NCBI GenBank assembly: GCA_015832175.1
Contig: WJXW01000013.1
Span: forward strand, 1,426,001 to 1,490,000
From: Paraphaeosphaeria minitans
Lineage: Eukaryota; Ascomycota; Dothideomycetes; Pleosporales; Didymosphaeriaceae
Direction of reading: 5' to 3'
Length of the DNA: 64,000 bases
Shown: one piece after another, positions 43,138 through 55,509 of the stretch
Position numbering within the stretch: the stretch's first letter is position 1
Layout of the letters: every line of letters starts with the position of its first letter
The notes under the pieces: generated by a model
Database searches by the model: none
Seen by the model: only the letters and a program-made list of their open reading frames with translations
Told to the model about the DNA's origin: nothing
Made by a program: the position numbers and the translations under genes

Positions 43138-44332
43138 ATGGGTATCTGGACCCCCAAAAAACACTACCTCAACCAGGTCGGCTTCGAGCAACATCAGGAT
43201 CAGCCCAAACGCATCTCCACCTCGGCCGGCCACCGTCTCACCGTCATTCTCGAAAATGGGGGCCCCGACTCTCATGCTGCGAAGACACATGAAACGCATC
43301 GCGATTCGATACGGAAGAACGGGCTGAGTGCTATACTGAGCGATGTCCCAGAGGACAGGGGTGCGAGTGCGCACTCGAGTGGATATAGCTACAACGTATG
43401 GAGCGAGAACGAAAAATTTGCGGCGCTGCGCAACAACAAGCAGATCGCTAAGAGAGGGGGTTGGAAGAGATTGCTGGTCATACTCGCGATTATCCTCTTG
43501 TTAGTTGTCGCCTTGGGTGTCGGTCTGGGTGTGGGTTTAAAGAAGAAGAAGTCTGAAAGGTACGCCATATCGCTCATTGTGCAGGATAATTCCTCAGCTG
43601 ACATATTGAAGCCTCCCTTCCACCACACCCACCACCAGCTCCAACTCCGAGTCCGAGTCCGGGTCTCCAGACACTCTCGCCTCTCCAACTTCCACCTCAA
43701 GTTTAAGTTCAAGTTCCAGCGCCCAGCCGTCTAACTTTCCTCTCGGCGAATACAGCCTCGTAACCTTCCTTGATACCGTCCAAACGAACTGCACGTCCAA
43801 CCCATTGACTTGGACATGCGCCCCCTATACTGACTACTACACCTCGGTATCCAAGTCTCAGGCAACTTTCAACTGGATCATCTCCGGCTCGAAAGGTGCC
43901 TACAAAATCTCGTCTACCAACAACCCCTTCGGCATATCCTTCAAGAATGCAGACCTGGAACTTCTAGATGAAGGGAAAACACAGGAACGCTTCCGGTTTC
44001 AGATCGACCAGATGAAGACAGTCAGCCCGAGCACGAACTTGACATCCGATAACGCACCTGTGGAGTGCGACTTCGTCGGGAACTTACAGGGTGACATGTA
44101 CACGAAGATGGCGAAGGAGTACCCGAGCGACCAGGACCCGGATCCTAGCACGAGCTACACCACGTGGCCGTACGCTGTAAGGATCGAGCAAACCGCAGCA
44201 GGCGGCAACAACGTGCCCAGCTGCTACAAGTCCACCTCGAGTGGGCAGCATGGCGAGTCTGTCAGCCTCAAGGCAGAGGATGCGACCACATTGTGCTCGT
44301 GTCTGTACAGGAATTGGCATACACCCACGTAA
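43138..44332 (+). CDS. type II single-pass membrane protein with Cys-containing ectodomain, unknown function
   Basis: Two exons, 43138-43559 and 43612-44332 with a 52-base intron; 380 residues. The first 105 residues are cytosolic and hydrophilic, ending in a basic KRGGWKR, then one long transmembrane helix LLVILAIILLLVVALGVGLG followed by KKKKSE. A Ser/Thr/Pro-rich stalk (PTTSSNSESESGS) leads to an ectodomain with VQTNCTSNPLTWTCAPY, sequons, FDFVGN-like VECDFVGNLQGDMYTK and a C-terminal CSCLYRNW. With no cleavable signal the helix acts as a signal anchor, so the ectodomain faces the lumen or outside. Cys residues at TNCT, WTCA, ECD, SCY and CSC could form disulphides. Fungal-specific family not recognised by name. 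The intron ends in AAG, as in two other genes here. The start ATG opens with MGIWTPKKHYLNQ. Confidence 0.82.
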
Positions 44333-44771
44333 CCGCACCCCCCAAGATGTGTATAGAAGGCATTGTTAGAGCAGAGTGTATACGGTTCGGTTCAGCTCGA
44401 TGGTGTTTCAGCGTATGTGTATGTTATTTAGCGTTGTGTTTATCTCTTTTGTCAATACAAGGGAACTGGTTCCATACGATCTTACATAGTCATTAATTTC
44501 TATTATCTAACAACGCCGATTGAGCGTGTTGTCCACTTTCTGACCTGCGCGAGGTGGTACCAATTGCTCACGTTTGGTCTCCATCGACAATTCCCGTTTT
44601 GTTTCCATTGACGATTTTGACACAGAGACTAGTCGTATCAAAAAAAGACAATCCACGCCAAGTTGATTCGCCGATGCTGTATATCTCCCGACCAAACGCA
44701 TGTCCGTGGTTCGCTACAATGGTATCATTACAATGCCGGTCCTATCCGCCTTACTCTGCTTTAGGTATCGG
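44333..44771. other. convergent intergenic
   Basis: Shared 3' region of the type II membrane protein gene and NUP85. No supported gene. Confidence 0.5.
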
Positions 44772-47700
44772 TCATGACTGAAGCGTGCCCTCAGCAAACG
44801 CCCGACCCAGCTCCTTCGCGATGCCTAGCCGCATTACCCTGATCACATCTTCGCCCTTCGCTCCACGAGGGAAGCCCTTTCGCCAATCCCACCCCCTCTT
44901 CACATCATCGACACCTCCACCTGAAACCAGCACGGTCGAGCTCTCGGTGCTCACGCCTTCCACTGATCCCAGATCCATACTACCAATCAAGGAATACTGT
45001 GAAGAGGCCGTCGTCAGGTTGGATGTTGACTTTTGCAACGACGAGCGGGAACCGTGCTCATGGGCGGCAGAGAGTGTAGTAGAGAGTGCCTCTTCGCATT
45101 GTGCGCGAATCATACTGGGAGCGATTGAGAAGTCTTCGACGGCGGCGAGGAGTTCGTACAGGTGGCCGAGGGTGAGCATGCGTTTTGGTTCTGGACTATC
45201 GTTAGGCACAGTACAGAGATCGTAGGGATAATACATACGGTTGACGAAGACAAGAGCTTCCCCAAGCAGAGATAGCAGCACATCAACTTGTACCACGGTC
45301 TCGACTTCCGGGTCATAGAGACCTCCTCGGATACTTGACGCTGCACTGGAGATTATAACAGCAAGCGCATTGGCTGCTATCTGCTTTCGCGCCATGGGCC
45401 GATGAGTTGGTTTCTCACCCTCCTTGAGCAGCACTTCCTCGTCTCGAAGGTCGTAGAACTTGCGTATGGTGGCGTAGCCACTCAGATAGTTCGATAGAAG
45501 CTCAGCAGCTTCAGAGTCCAGGCTAGCAAGTTCGGTAAGGCTCTTTTTCGGTGAAGTGATAAGCTTCTTGAGGGAGGTGTCCAGGTCGGTTAAAGGTGGG
45601 TAGGCGATAGATTTGACAAGACAATGCGCGACAAGCGCTCGTAGTACTTCTTGGATCTTGGACCCTGCGTGTGCACGGGCGTAGTATAAGACTGCATCAC
45701 CGTAATTCTTGGTATTGGCTTGGAGGTATTCGGCAAATTTCTGTAGACATGGTTAGCCTCGCAACTGAGAAGTCGGCGAAGAGTGGAACGTGTGATTAGT
45801 CTGCAGTTTGCTTGCAAGCCATCCTGGAAATCGATGTATGCATCCAGGCGTGATTGCTCGGTGTTTGTGGGTGGGAAATTTTACTCACCCGAGCGATACC
45901 GAGTGCCTGGTCAGACAAGCCCATGCTGTTGCAGAGTTGAGTGACCTTGTCAACCTGATCCACCGAAGTGAGAGGAAGCCCATCGAGGATCTTCTGTATC
46001 TGTTTGTTTCCAAGCAATGTGTCGTCCAGCCTGCCTAGGATTTCAATTCCCACTTCCCATCCAGGTCGGGACGTACTTCCATCGTGGCTCTTGAGCTGGG
46101 CTATGGATGAAAGTTGGTTGGCATATGCGACGAGCAGGTTATCCTTGGATAAGCCAGTCTGAATTGGTTGGTTATAGCTCAAAATCATCAAGTCACTTTG
46201 ATCCAAGTGATCAAAGATACCGTCCGAGCGCTTCAACCACCCACCCACAGTAGCCACTTCAGCAACAGCGGACGCAGCTACGAGTGAGAGGCCGCGCAGT
46301 ATATGCAACGCTGCATCAATATTATCGTCGACTATGCTTGCAAGACCAACCTCGAACGCGTTGTTAGACGCGAGCGTAAACGCATCGTCACCGCCATCGA
46401 AGACAACCTGGAGGGCAGATGCCAGACGTCCTGAGTACCCTCTATCATCCGTAGTCTGCGAGCGATGCGACGGGGTGAGAGAACGACGGGTAGCCGCAAG
46501 GCTTCCTTGAGCAAGCTCATCCTCTTCGCCGTTCCACCAAACCGTAAGTAGGAACGCTGCCTCAATCCAAGTTTGCGACCAGTTTAGGATCGACTCCTCA
46601 TCTCCGATCAGGACGTTGTAGAATTTGAGGAGTCGGTCGTATACCGACCAGGGCACTTTGCACTCCACCTTTCGACTATGGGTACTAAGGCTGAAGCTTG
46701 CGCGGGACTGGGAGAGGCCAAAGTGGGAGCCTCCCAAGGACTGAGACATTGAAAATCGATTATGGCTTTCCCCTTCGGCAAGATCTTCGAGATTGCGCTT
46801 TGCCTGATGTGCCAGCTGCCTGAAGATGTTCCAATCATGGCCCTTGACATTCCAATCATTGTTCAATGCTGGACACCGGCGCACTAAATTGACAGCTTCT
46901 TGTGTAGCGTGCGTAGCATAATCAAGTTTAGAGCCTTTATACCCAGATGTACCTTCGTCTTCTTGAGACGTATGTGCGACCGCAAAATTGGCTCCATTAA
47001 GCAGTTCCAGAGTAGTTGTAAAATGACCGCGCAGAGCTGTGACCAGCACCATGTCCCAGAAGTATACGTGCCCGGAGTATCCGCCTGATTGGGCCAAAAC
47101 CTCGTTGATCTCGGTGTCGTCGTCGACGGGCCGTTCAGTATTGAGCCAGTCAAGGAGCATTTTGGGTATGGGTGTAGAGAGATCCGAACCATACTGCGGG
47201 AGCACTCGGAGCGCTGACGATGTGCGCGTCTCCTTGAAGAGACGAGGTGGATGGTGTATGGCGAAAAGTAGTTTTGCCAATGTTGTTGCTTGGGACAGCT
47301 TCTTCGCCGATGAGGTTTGCCACAGTGCCGGCAACTTTTCTGCAGTATCCCCTAGTATTTCACCCTTGGGCCCATCGCCTTCCAGTGCACAGTTGTGCAA
47401 TCGCGCCAACAGGCGCTCCGTCTCCAATACCATATCGTCGGACTCGGTCAAGGTTCCGGCATCGACCTTGGATGTGAGGCCTTTGGCTAGGCTGGTCAGG
47501 TCGTATTGTTGTTGCTTCGCGCCGCTCTGGACAAGTCGTTGCCCATCGTTATACTCGTCCATGCTGGACTGTGACGCAAATGACTGAGAGAAAGCATTCC
47601 TCATCGATGTGCGACGCTCGTTTGAACCATCCATATATTCGTCCTCTTCGCGTTCTGCATCGTCGTCGTCGTCCATTGCATCTTCATCCGGGTGCCGACT

Positions 47701-48039
47701 GTTCGAAAAGAGACCGAACCCAGAGGTCGCCGTGCGCCCACGCTGCGATCCTGGCCTTCCTTCGGCCGATGTCTTGAAGCGGCCTGATCCAAGGCCCTCC
47801 AGAACGTCGTTCTTGGGTGGAGAGCTTCCGAACAGCGATGGCCCGAACTCGGAGCGACCAGGTACGAAGTTTGGCCTCGTGCCGAAGACGTCTTTCGTTG
47901 GAGGTGGATCGGCCGGGGTGGAGGAGATGAAGGATCGGCCTGGTGGCGGCCCCGCCGGGGTTGTTGACGGTACGTTTACGCTGTAGCCATGGCGGCCGGG
48001 CGTCGAGGGCGGCGACGAATCGTCGGGCACGCGAAACAT
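44772..48039 (-). CDS. NUP85: nuclear pore complex protein Nup85
   Basis: Two exons, 48039-45889 and 45740-44772 (148-base intron, junction …LGIAR|KFAEYLQANT), giving 1039 residues. The first 190 residues are disordered, with FG-type dipeptides GFGLF and LFGSS and an acidic run. The rest is all-alpha and carries Nup85-family segments: LPALWQTSSAKKLSQATTLA, GHVYFWDMVLVTALRGH, KNYGDAVLYYARAHAGSK and HLYELLAAVEDFSIAPSMIR. Nup85 is a scaffold of the Nup84 (Y) complex coating the nuclear-pore membrane. A small block (VNRMYYPYDLCTVPNDS) looks intron-like (GTATGT…CTAAC…TAG) but removing it breaks the frame, so I retain it. Length exceeds yeast Nup85 (744) mainly through the N-terminal extension, as expected in filamentous fungi. 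Confidence 0.9.
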
Positions 48040-49137
48040 GATGCGACTATTCGGATGGAGCTTTGCTTTTGCTCCCGGGGGCGCAGAAGAATGGTCAGGC
48101 TGTTGCGCGGTCGCGCTAACAGAGTCGAGGTCCGGTTAGGGCGATTGGCAATCCATCACAGTTGCGCGAGGGCGCTTGAGAAGTGAGGGTGCAATTGCAT
48201 AGGTAGCTGCAGCGCGCGGTATCTAGGTAGGCTGTCGTAAACTTGGCGAGCCTGAGGCACGTCTTGGCGTCTTGAGCTCGGGCAAACGTCGGGTGTCTCC
48301 ATGATTGATGCATACCTAGTCGTACTGTGACTTTACTTCGTCCAATCTCCACCACTCTCGTTCCTGTTGCACACATGCAGCTCTGCTGGAAAGTCACCGG
48401 AGCGCCGTGAGGCCTGACACGCACACGAGGCCCAGCCACGGGGTGGACGAGGCTTGCAAGCGGACATCTGGATTCTGAACACTGTTGTGTGGACGACCCC
48501 AGGCTCGGAGGGTGTGGGTGAGTGTGGTACCCCGGCATCTGCTTTTGCACGTGTTGATCAATGATATGGCAATCTACCTCCTATGGCATGCTGCCGCAGA
48601 GAGACCATTCACCATTCCTCCCCGCGCCTTTCCAATATATATGATGCTTGCTTTTGGCCCCGGGGCTGGCGCGGGGCTTCTGTCCCCACTGGCCATGCCA
48701 ATCAAGTCAGCGCCCTGACCCGGAAATCAAGGCTCGGCCGGGCAGCTTCGCATGCGTTCGGGGTTCCTGCGCGCATGCAGCATCGTTGCGACAGGCTGCG
48801 CCCCAGTTGCCTTGACGAGAGCGACGACCAGGGAGTAATAAGGTACCCGAAGGCCGCTTGCGGTCCTCGTCCTCGACGGCATGCTAAATAGGGCTAGCAA
48901 GCTTAGCCTGCTGATGGCTGACGGAGCACTTGACGTACGACGTCGACGGCTCCCGCCACCTACCGAAGCCTTGTTTAATAAAATACTTTCCGTGCCCGCC
49001 CTCGTCATGTCGTAAAACTACACTTCCGCTGCCTCGCTGCCGTGCGACCCATCCAAATCCAATGTTTGGCCCTTTGTCTGCTTGTTGATAGTCCCCGCAC
49101 CCGCCCTGTGCCTGGGTCTTCCCGCGCGACTTTCACC
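48040..49137. promoter_or_regulatory. divergent promoter region, NUP85 and SYLF-domain genes
   Basis: Roughly 1.1 kb between two start codons transcribed in opposite directions. No gene and no repeat. Specific factor sites cannot be assigned. Confidence 0.5.
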
Positions 49138-51032
49138 ATGTGGGCGAAGACGAAAACCAGCAGCAAGGCCGGCTTCGACAAGCTGTACGGGCTGGTCGAC
49201 AAACTAGGCCCGCCCGTCAACCGCCTGAGCAACAAGCTGGGCTCCGAAGCTTTCTGGCCCACAACCCTCGACAAAGAGAGCGACAAGGCTGCCCGTATCC
49301 TGAAGAGTTTCTGCAAAGATGGTTTCTATCAGGATGAGGAACGGCCCACCGCAGAGGGCCCCAAAACCAAACAGAAAGTGCTCAAGAAGATTCCGACTGA
49401 GGCATGTTCGCACTGCCTTGCGTTGTGGCCGACTGCGTGTCGCATGCGAGACAGGTTCCATCAAAGCCGCCTGACTAACAGATCTTGCAGGTAATCAAGA
49501 ATGCAAAAGGCCTTGCCATTTTCACCACCATGCGAACCGGCCTCTGGTTCTCTGGCGCCGGTGGAAGCGGCATTCTAATCGGCCGAACAGAGGATGGAAC
49601 TTGGTCACCACCCTCAGGCATCATGTTGCATACCGCCGGCTTGGGGTTTTTGGCCGGAATCGATATTTACGACTGCGTCGTTGTCATCAACACGCAGCAA
49701 GCCCTTGACGCTTTCACCAAGATCCGATGTACTCTTGGCGGAGAAGTCAGCGCTGTTGCTGGTCCCGTTGGGATTGGTGGCATTCTTGAGACAGAAGTCC
49801 ACAAACGCCAGGCTCCGGTATTCACATACATGAAGTCGAGAGGCCTGTACGCCGGCGTTCAGGTCGATGGGACCATTATTATTGAACGCGCAGATGAAAA
49901 CGAGCGATTCTACGGAGAGCGGATTGGTGTTGGTGACATATTGAGAGGTCAGAGTCGGCATCCGCCTTATGAGATCAAGAGGCTGCACGAGACTATCAAA
50001 GCTGCACAGGGAGACTCAGACTTTGACGAGTCGATGATTCCGAGTGAGCCGCCTCCGGCTGACTATGAGATCGAAGCCTCCACAGACAAGACCTTCGGCA
50101 TCCCTGATAAAGAAGATTCCGACCCTTACGGAGTATTAGCACTACAGGATGCGGGTTTCGAGATTAAAGAAGCGGGCACCCACAAGCGGCCAACCAGCGA
50201 GCAATTCGAGTTTAACCCATCCCCGACTAGCCCTATATACTCAACGTTTAGACGAAGCTTCGATCGCTCAAGCATCGACGGCCGAAGCGTCAGCAGAAGG
50301 TCCTCGTGGAGGACCAGCACGATCAGCAGTGTCTTAGAACCACGGACGCCTTCGAAGACGGTTGATATGAGCACACAAACTGACATGGATGCGCCCATGC
50401 CGATACAAGTACCACCGCCTCTGCCTCCACGACAGAATCACACCCCCAGTCCTACGTTAGCAGACATTCCCGAAACAAAAGTTATTGAAGATACACCAAC
50501 AAAAGCAACTGAAGATTCATCGGTTCGCAACAGCGAACAAGAGGATGGAACGCATATTGTTTCTTCCGCCGAGAAAACTGCACGACGATCTCTAGCGTTC
50601 GACAATGTCCTGGATGATGAAGCCTCGGACGATGAGGAACCCATTATTGAAGAAATTCACCAAGCCGCAGCACCCCAAACCATCACCCGCGCTCGCATTG
50701 TTCAAGTTGCCAAGCCCATGGCACCAAAACTCCCAGCCAGGAACCCATTCCGTAACCGAAGCTCGTTTCAATCTACCGCGTCAAACGATGAGTCGGCACG
50801 CGACGCCTCAACGGCCCCCTCGCCCGTAACGGGCCACAGCCCATCGGCCACCCCCTCGCTCAAGAATGGCTCTTCTGCTTCCTCAATCGACGATTTCGAG
50901 CGTCTTGAGCAAGTCAATAAGGAGCATCATCCACATGTTTCACACGAGCCTAAAGACCAGAAGGAAGAAAAAGACGACTTCCAATCGCTCCCCGAGTCCC
51001 CAACCAAGGCTATTCCCGGAGGTTTCCATTAG
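49138..51032 (+). CDS. SYLF-domain protein, Ysc84-like lipid/actin-binding
   Basis: Two exons, 49138-49401 and 49491-51032, giving 601 residues. The intron is GC-AG: the exon ends …CTGAG and the intron begins GCATGT, while removing it restores KKIPTEVIKNAKGLAIFTTM exactly. The SYLF domain spans about residues 50-300: VIKNAKGLAIFTTMRTGLWF, SGAGGSGILIGR, GPVGIGGILETEVHKRQAP with SRGLYAGVQVDGTIIIERAD. In yeast Ysc84/Lsb3 the domain binds phosphoinositides and actin and works with Las17 in endocytosis. The C-terminal half is disordered, with Ser- and Pro-rich stretches (VPPPLPPRQNHTPSPT, a possible SH3-binding motif), and no SH3 domain is present, unlike Ysc84. It shares a divergent upstream region with NUP85. 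Confidence 0.92.
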
Positions 51033-52652
51033 ACCAGGTTCCTGTTCGCACATTCTGGTGTACCTTAATTTGACTTTTCTCCGCACGTTTATATCCTCTT
51101 GGCCGCCTGTCTACTTTTCGGAAGCGTGCATCTGCATTCCGCATTTGCAAGCCGGCGTGCAGGTCTCGCTTAGCGTTCGGCTTAGATCGTTCGGTTGGAC
51201 CAAAGGCGTACGGTTTGGTGTTTTTCCGTCGGCGCTTTTCTGGGTTGATACACTGGAATTGCTTCTGGGATACTGTCACAGGTCTGGAAGGACGATTTAC
51301 GATTTCATGTATTGATTACCGCGACGCAACGCTGATTTGTTGCTCTAGAAAAAAGTAGAATTACTGTCTAGTATACGAATGCAGCATAACAGACTAATTA
51401 TCTGTCGAGCTGAAGTCTGGTTCATTAGAGAACGGTTAGGATGGGTGATTGCTGGAGCTAGACCAAGCACCGGTAGACTTTCCACGCGTCTGCTGTTCGC
51501 GCCGGCACCACATGGTACACTACGTAATGCCACGTTTCTAGCTCGCAACGCAAAAGGACGGGACCTGTGTGCCGCGCGGAGAAACGGAGTCGTCTACCCG
51601 CGGAAGACATAGTTGCATCCAAAATTTTCACCACTGAGTTGATGACTTCGTGTTCCTGGTCACTTCGGGAAGTCTGAGTGAACATCAATCCAGGTTGTCT
51701 GGTGACACTGTTATAAGCTTTACAGGTGAATGCCATTGAAGACCCATGCTCGGCAGCTCAGAGCCTCTGGCGCTAGAAACTGAACCAGTAGCAATAGAGA
51801 GGAGAACGCAAGTATTCCCGGTCTGAAGGATCCAGATGCGCCACATAAACCGCTGTTCTCTCCCTGTATGGTGCGATGGGCGATAAGCTCGGTTACCGCA
51901 GTAATGATACTAATAAGTGCAAAGATGTTATTTTGAAAGGCAGTACAAGTGGTCAAGTCACGCTGGTGCAGTTACCCGTAAGTAAGCTACCTTCTGGTCC
52001 AAGGATCAGTCACGTGAAAATTAGTAAGGCATAAGCTCCACTGTTGACCGCTTAGCGCCCGCCCGGTCAGAGCTACAAAAAGTCACAGCTCCCCACCTTG
52101 CTCACTTTTCCCCCTCAACGGTCTGCCTCTCCAACGCTGCGTTTCTTTGCTCACACACGGACACCGAGCTCGTCTCGCGCTGTCGCCTCTTGCAAATGAG
52201 AAATTCGGAGTAATCTTCACTTCTTCTGCCGGCACCTCGTTCGCGAGTGCCAGCACGACTGCCCGTAAGGGCCTGGCGTGACTCACGTCTGCATTCGGCA
52301 TCAGAAAGCTCAGGGCCCAAGCGCTGCGCCTGGCGCAGTGTCTTGGTGTCTCTATGGGAGTCGGTGCGAAGATTGTGTGCGCTGCGGCGTGACACTGTAG
52401 TACAATACGCGGCGTATCTGGACTTGAGTAGCCTTTGGCGAAAGAGCGAGGGTATCATTCGATTCTGATTACTCAGGCGAGGCAGGCCGTTCCAACTTTC
52501 TTTTCTCAGGTATGTGTGACTGCTGACTATGAAAGACCGAGGATACTACTAACAATCAATTCTTCAAATCGCTCATTGACCCAAACGTCGGCTACCCGTT
52601 CGATTTTGCGCCGCGCAATGCGTCCATCCCGTCCGCCCGCCACTTCGACGGC
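51033..52652. other. convergent 1.6-kb intergenic region
   Basis: Between the convergent SYLF and oxygenase genes. Several open frames are present but none shows a domain or a conserved segment. No repeats found. Confidence 0.45.
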
Positions 52653-53431
52653 TTACTCCTTGATATACATTATATCGGTCCTCATCGTATACTTGATCCC
52701 ACTCTTTACATCATCGCCCGAATGAAGAAGATTGCGATGCTGGAAGATGAGGATGCGCCCACTTTTCGGGACAACATGGATCTTCCTGTCCATTCGATAA
52801 TCGTAGAATGTGGTTGCGCCGCCCTTGAGCTGATCTGCGGCGTCGTTGAGATACAGGTGGAGCGTAAAGTACGAGCGCTCTGTGCCGTCGGGCGTTTCGT
52901 AGCAGCCATCATTGTGGGCTACCTGGTCAGTGTTTGCTAATCGGTAGAGACGAAATACATACCTTTAAAGTACTCCCCTCCCACATATTTCAAGAATCGC
53001 ATCCTCTCGTTCAATCGTGTCACCTTCCAGGATTCCTTGCGCTTTGCAGGCCCAACACCGGTCACGTCGGCCCAGTCCTGCAACCGGTGAATATCAGGAA
53101 CCGAATCCTGTATTCTCGCCCATATCTTAGCAACCACGTCGCGGTCATCCCAGATAATGCGCCCGCACTTCCGTGTGTCCGCATACAGCATCTGCTGACC
53201 ATTTCCAATATTCACCATTGCCCGCTCCCATTCGCCTGCGGTTGTCATTTCTGCAGCCTTCGTCAACAAGTTACATTCCTCCTGCGATAGAACGCCGTCC
53301 AGAATGACGGCCCATCGATCTTCATATACTGGTATGCCCTGTTTCTTGAAATCGACGACATGCTTGACGAGGTTTGGAGCTGGGCCGTCGAGGAACCCTT
53401 GGGGCAGCTCGGCCGTCTTTGCTGAAGCCAT
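52653..53431 (-). CDS. 2-oxoglutarate/Fe(II)-dependent oxygenase, prolyl-4-hydroxylase-like
   Basis: Two exons, 53431-52963 and 52918-52653 (44-base intron), giving 244 residues from the ATG at 53431; an upstream in-frame ATG at 53521 would add MNVLRLCAARIRPHILPSPE, an Arg-rich stretch that could target mitochondria. The double-stranded beta-helix is visible: LNERMRFLKYVGGEYFK AHNDGCYETPDGT, then SYFTLHLYLND and GGATTFYD, then GRILIFQHRNLLHSG. The HxD pair (H-N-D in AHNDG) and the distal His (LLHSG) are the iron ligands, and the Lys in SGIKYTMR is the likely 2-oxoglutarate contact. This type hydroxylates proline or other protein/small-molecule targets; substrate unknown. The junction FK|AHNDG restores the HxD motif, supporting the splice. 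Confidence 0.9.
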
Positions 53432-54316
53432 GGTGAAGGATTTGAACAGATGCGCTGAAGCTTCAGGTGAAGGTAGAATATGTGGTCGAATTCGTGCTGC
53501 ACACAGGCGTAAGACATTCATTGTGTTCTGTAGAAGTAGTCTAGGTGGGCGAACTGCTCCCTGCTTGCTGCCTGGCGGCGCAGCGCTAAACTCTCCCCAC
53601 TGCGCCTTCTTGCGAAGTGTCATTCGCTTTTCGCATACGGTACCATCATCTGTGACTCGACACCCCAGAATCGGCAATACATGTAAAGCAGCGTGAGGTA
53701 CTACACATACATCAATGTAGTTGCGGCGTGGATTGCAGGTGAACAGTCAGGCACATGAAGATCGGAGTCCAGCACCATCAGATCCCGAGACTGTCCGGTT
53801 CCTGTTTCAGGTTTCCAGTGGGCCAGTGGCGCGACATCACCGGGCAACCGTCAGTCGTCTCCACTGCAAGGCACCCTTTGCGACCGCGTCTTGTCACTTG
53901 TGCACGCAGCTTGCTAGCTTCGGTTGCTTTGCGCGAGCGCGACACTACTGTGGTTGGTTAATGCGCTGTCCTCAGCCGCCCGCCGTTTGTTTCCACTTAC
54001 CGCGCCAAGCCTGATCTCGACCTTAACTTTAATTTCCCGGCTTCACCTCACTGTCCATCGCCAATTGCGCCGCCCACATCCCGTCAGGCCCCCTCGAAAA
54101 CTCCAATCCTCACCGCGCGTCAGGCCCACCGGCCAACTTCTACCGACTCCTTATCGCTCGTTCTGGTCTACTACGCCGTCGCCCATCGAGGAGAGCAGCT
54201 CTATCGCACGCGCTTCTCAACGTCAACTCCGTCGCTCGCAGCCACACCAGGACAACGCAACTTCGAACAAATCGCCCGCCTCGACTGCGCGCTGAGAAAG
54301 CAAATCGGTCGCCGCT
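53432..54316. promoter_or_regulatory. divergent promoter, oxygenase and Rax1-like genes
   Basis: About 0.9 kb between opposite-strand starts. C-rich leader-like sequence approaches 54317 (CCTCACTG-type stretches). No gene or repeat. Confidence 0.5.
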
Positions 54317-55509
54317 ATGTCGGACTCACCGCTGCCGGCGGAGCTTAACCGCAACCGGTTCCCCAACCTGTTCGAGGTGTTGAGTCGCAAGACGGTGGCC
54401 CCGCTCGACCTCTTCTCCTTCTACATATACATGCGCGACCAGCAACGGTCGGTAGACTACCTGGATTTCTGGTAGGTTATCCTCAGTATGCGTTCCATGA
54501 AGCTTGCACTAACCGAGGGCCAGGCTTGACGTGTCCCAACATCTTCAGCTATGCCGCCTGTACGTGCGCCGGCTCCACCGCTCCGTGATTGAGGATACGC
54601 CGGATCTGGAGAAGAACAGCAAGAGGTCGTCATACATCCTGGACAATGCGGGAGAGGGCCCTTCTGGCGAGAAAGGCAACGTATCTGATCAGCGCCTATC
54701 GGCCTTCCTACGATCAGACCACGGAAGCCGCCAGCACTCGCCGCAAAACAGTCAAGGAAGCAACCAGAGTCGCGAGATGCCCGGCCGCCCGAGTTTCATG
54801 ACCTTGCACACGGACTCGCCACAAGACTCATCGCCAGGCCAGAACTCATCCGGCGACAACCAGCCCAGACGAGAGGACCTTCGGGCGTCTGCTGAGAAGA
54901 TCCTATATACGTACCTACTGCCTGGCTCGGAGCGAGAGATCATCATCCCACAGAGCATCCTGCATGATGTTCAGGAGGCCATTGAAGGGCCCGACCAGCG
55001 AAGCGACCCGGAACTGTTCGACACGGCCAAGGACTATGTCTTCCAGGCCATGGAGCGGGACGCTTTCCCCGGCTTCCTACAGAGCAAAGGGCTCGGCAAT
55101 CTCGTCCCGCAGAGCATGATGATCCGCCTAATCATTGGCCTTATTAGCTTCTTCGGCGCCGTATGGACCGCATTCATCCTCATCTTCTTGAATAAGTCAC
55201 GAGCGACTAGGTGCTGGGTATGCGAACACTTACTGATTTTGGTCTCCGAAATGAACGTGCTAACAAACGTAGGTCATTCTACCCTTTACAGTCGCCCTCT
55301 ACTTCATCTTCACACACCAATACATGCTTGACCCCATATTGGCTCTGATTGGTTACAGCGAGTACACTCTGATGGACTTCAACCGGATACGGGAGCCGTT
55401 TGTCAGGAAGACGCTTAACGCACGATCAGCTACCATGCTAGGGCTGTTTCTGCTCGTCGACACGGCAGTGTGTTGCCTATTCATCTTTGTCCCAGGTAAG
55501 CGGCTATGA
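54317..55509 (+). CDS. RAX1: Rax1-like RGS-domain membrane protein
   Basis: Three exons, 54317-54471, 54524-55217 and 55273-55509 (introns 52 and 55 bases), giving 361 residues. The N-terminal RGS-like fold starts at LFEVLSRKTVAPLDLFSFYI and resumes after a disordered insert at KILYTYLLPGSEREI, with FDTAKDYVFQAMERDAFPGF closing it. Three hydrophobic segments follow: MIRLIIGLISFFGAVWTAFI, FTVALYFIFTH and ATMLGLFLLVDTAVCCLFIF, ending FVPGKRL. RGS plus three transmembrane helices is the Rax1 architecture; in budding yeast Rax1 with Rax2 marks bud sites and membrane growth. Filamentous-fungal homologues affect polarity and asexual development. The C-terminal GKRL stop is preferred over splicing at the overlapping GTAAGC. 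The large Ser/Gln-rich insert (about residues 80-175) breaks the RGS fold as in Rax1 proteins. Confidence 0.9.

Noticed and set aside
45187..45234. Intron in NUP85 second exon (GTATGT…CTAAC…TAG)
   Set aside because: Removing its 44 bases would break the downstream frame, which is supported by conserved Nup85 sequence.
45590..45817. Open frame inside NUP85 near the second exon junction
   Set aside because: Same DNA reads as conserved Nup85 sequence (KNYGDAVLYYARAHA) in the spliced frame.
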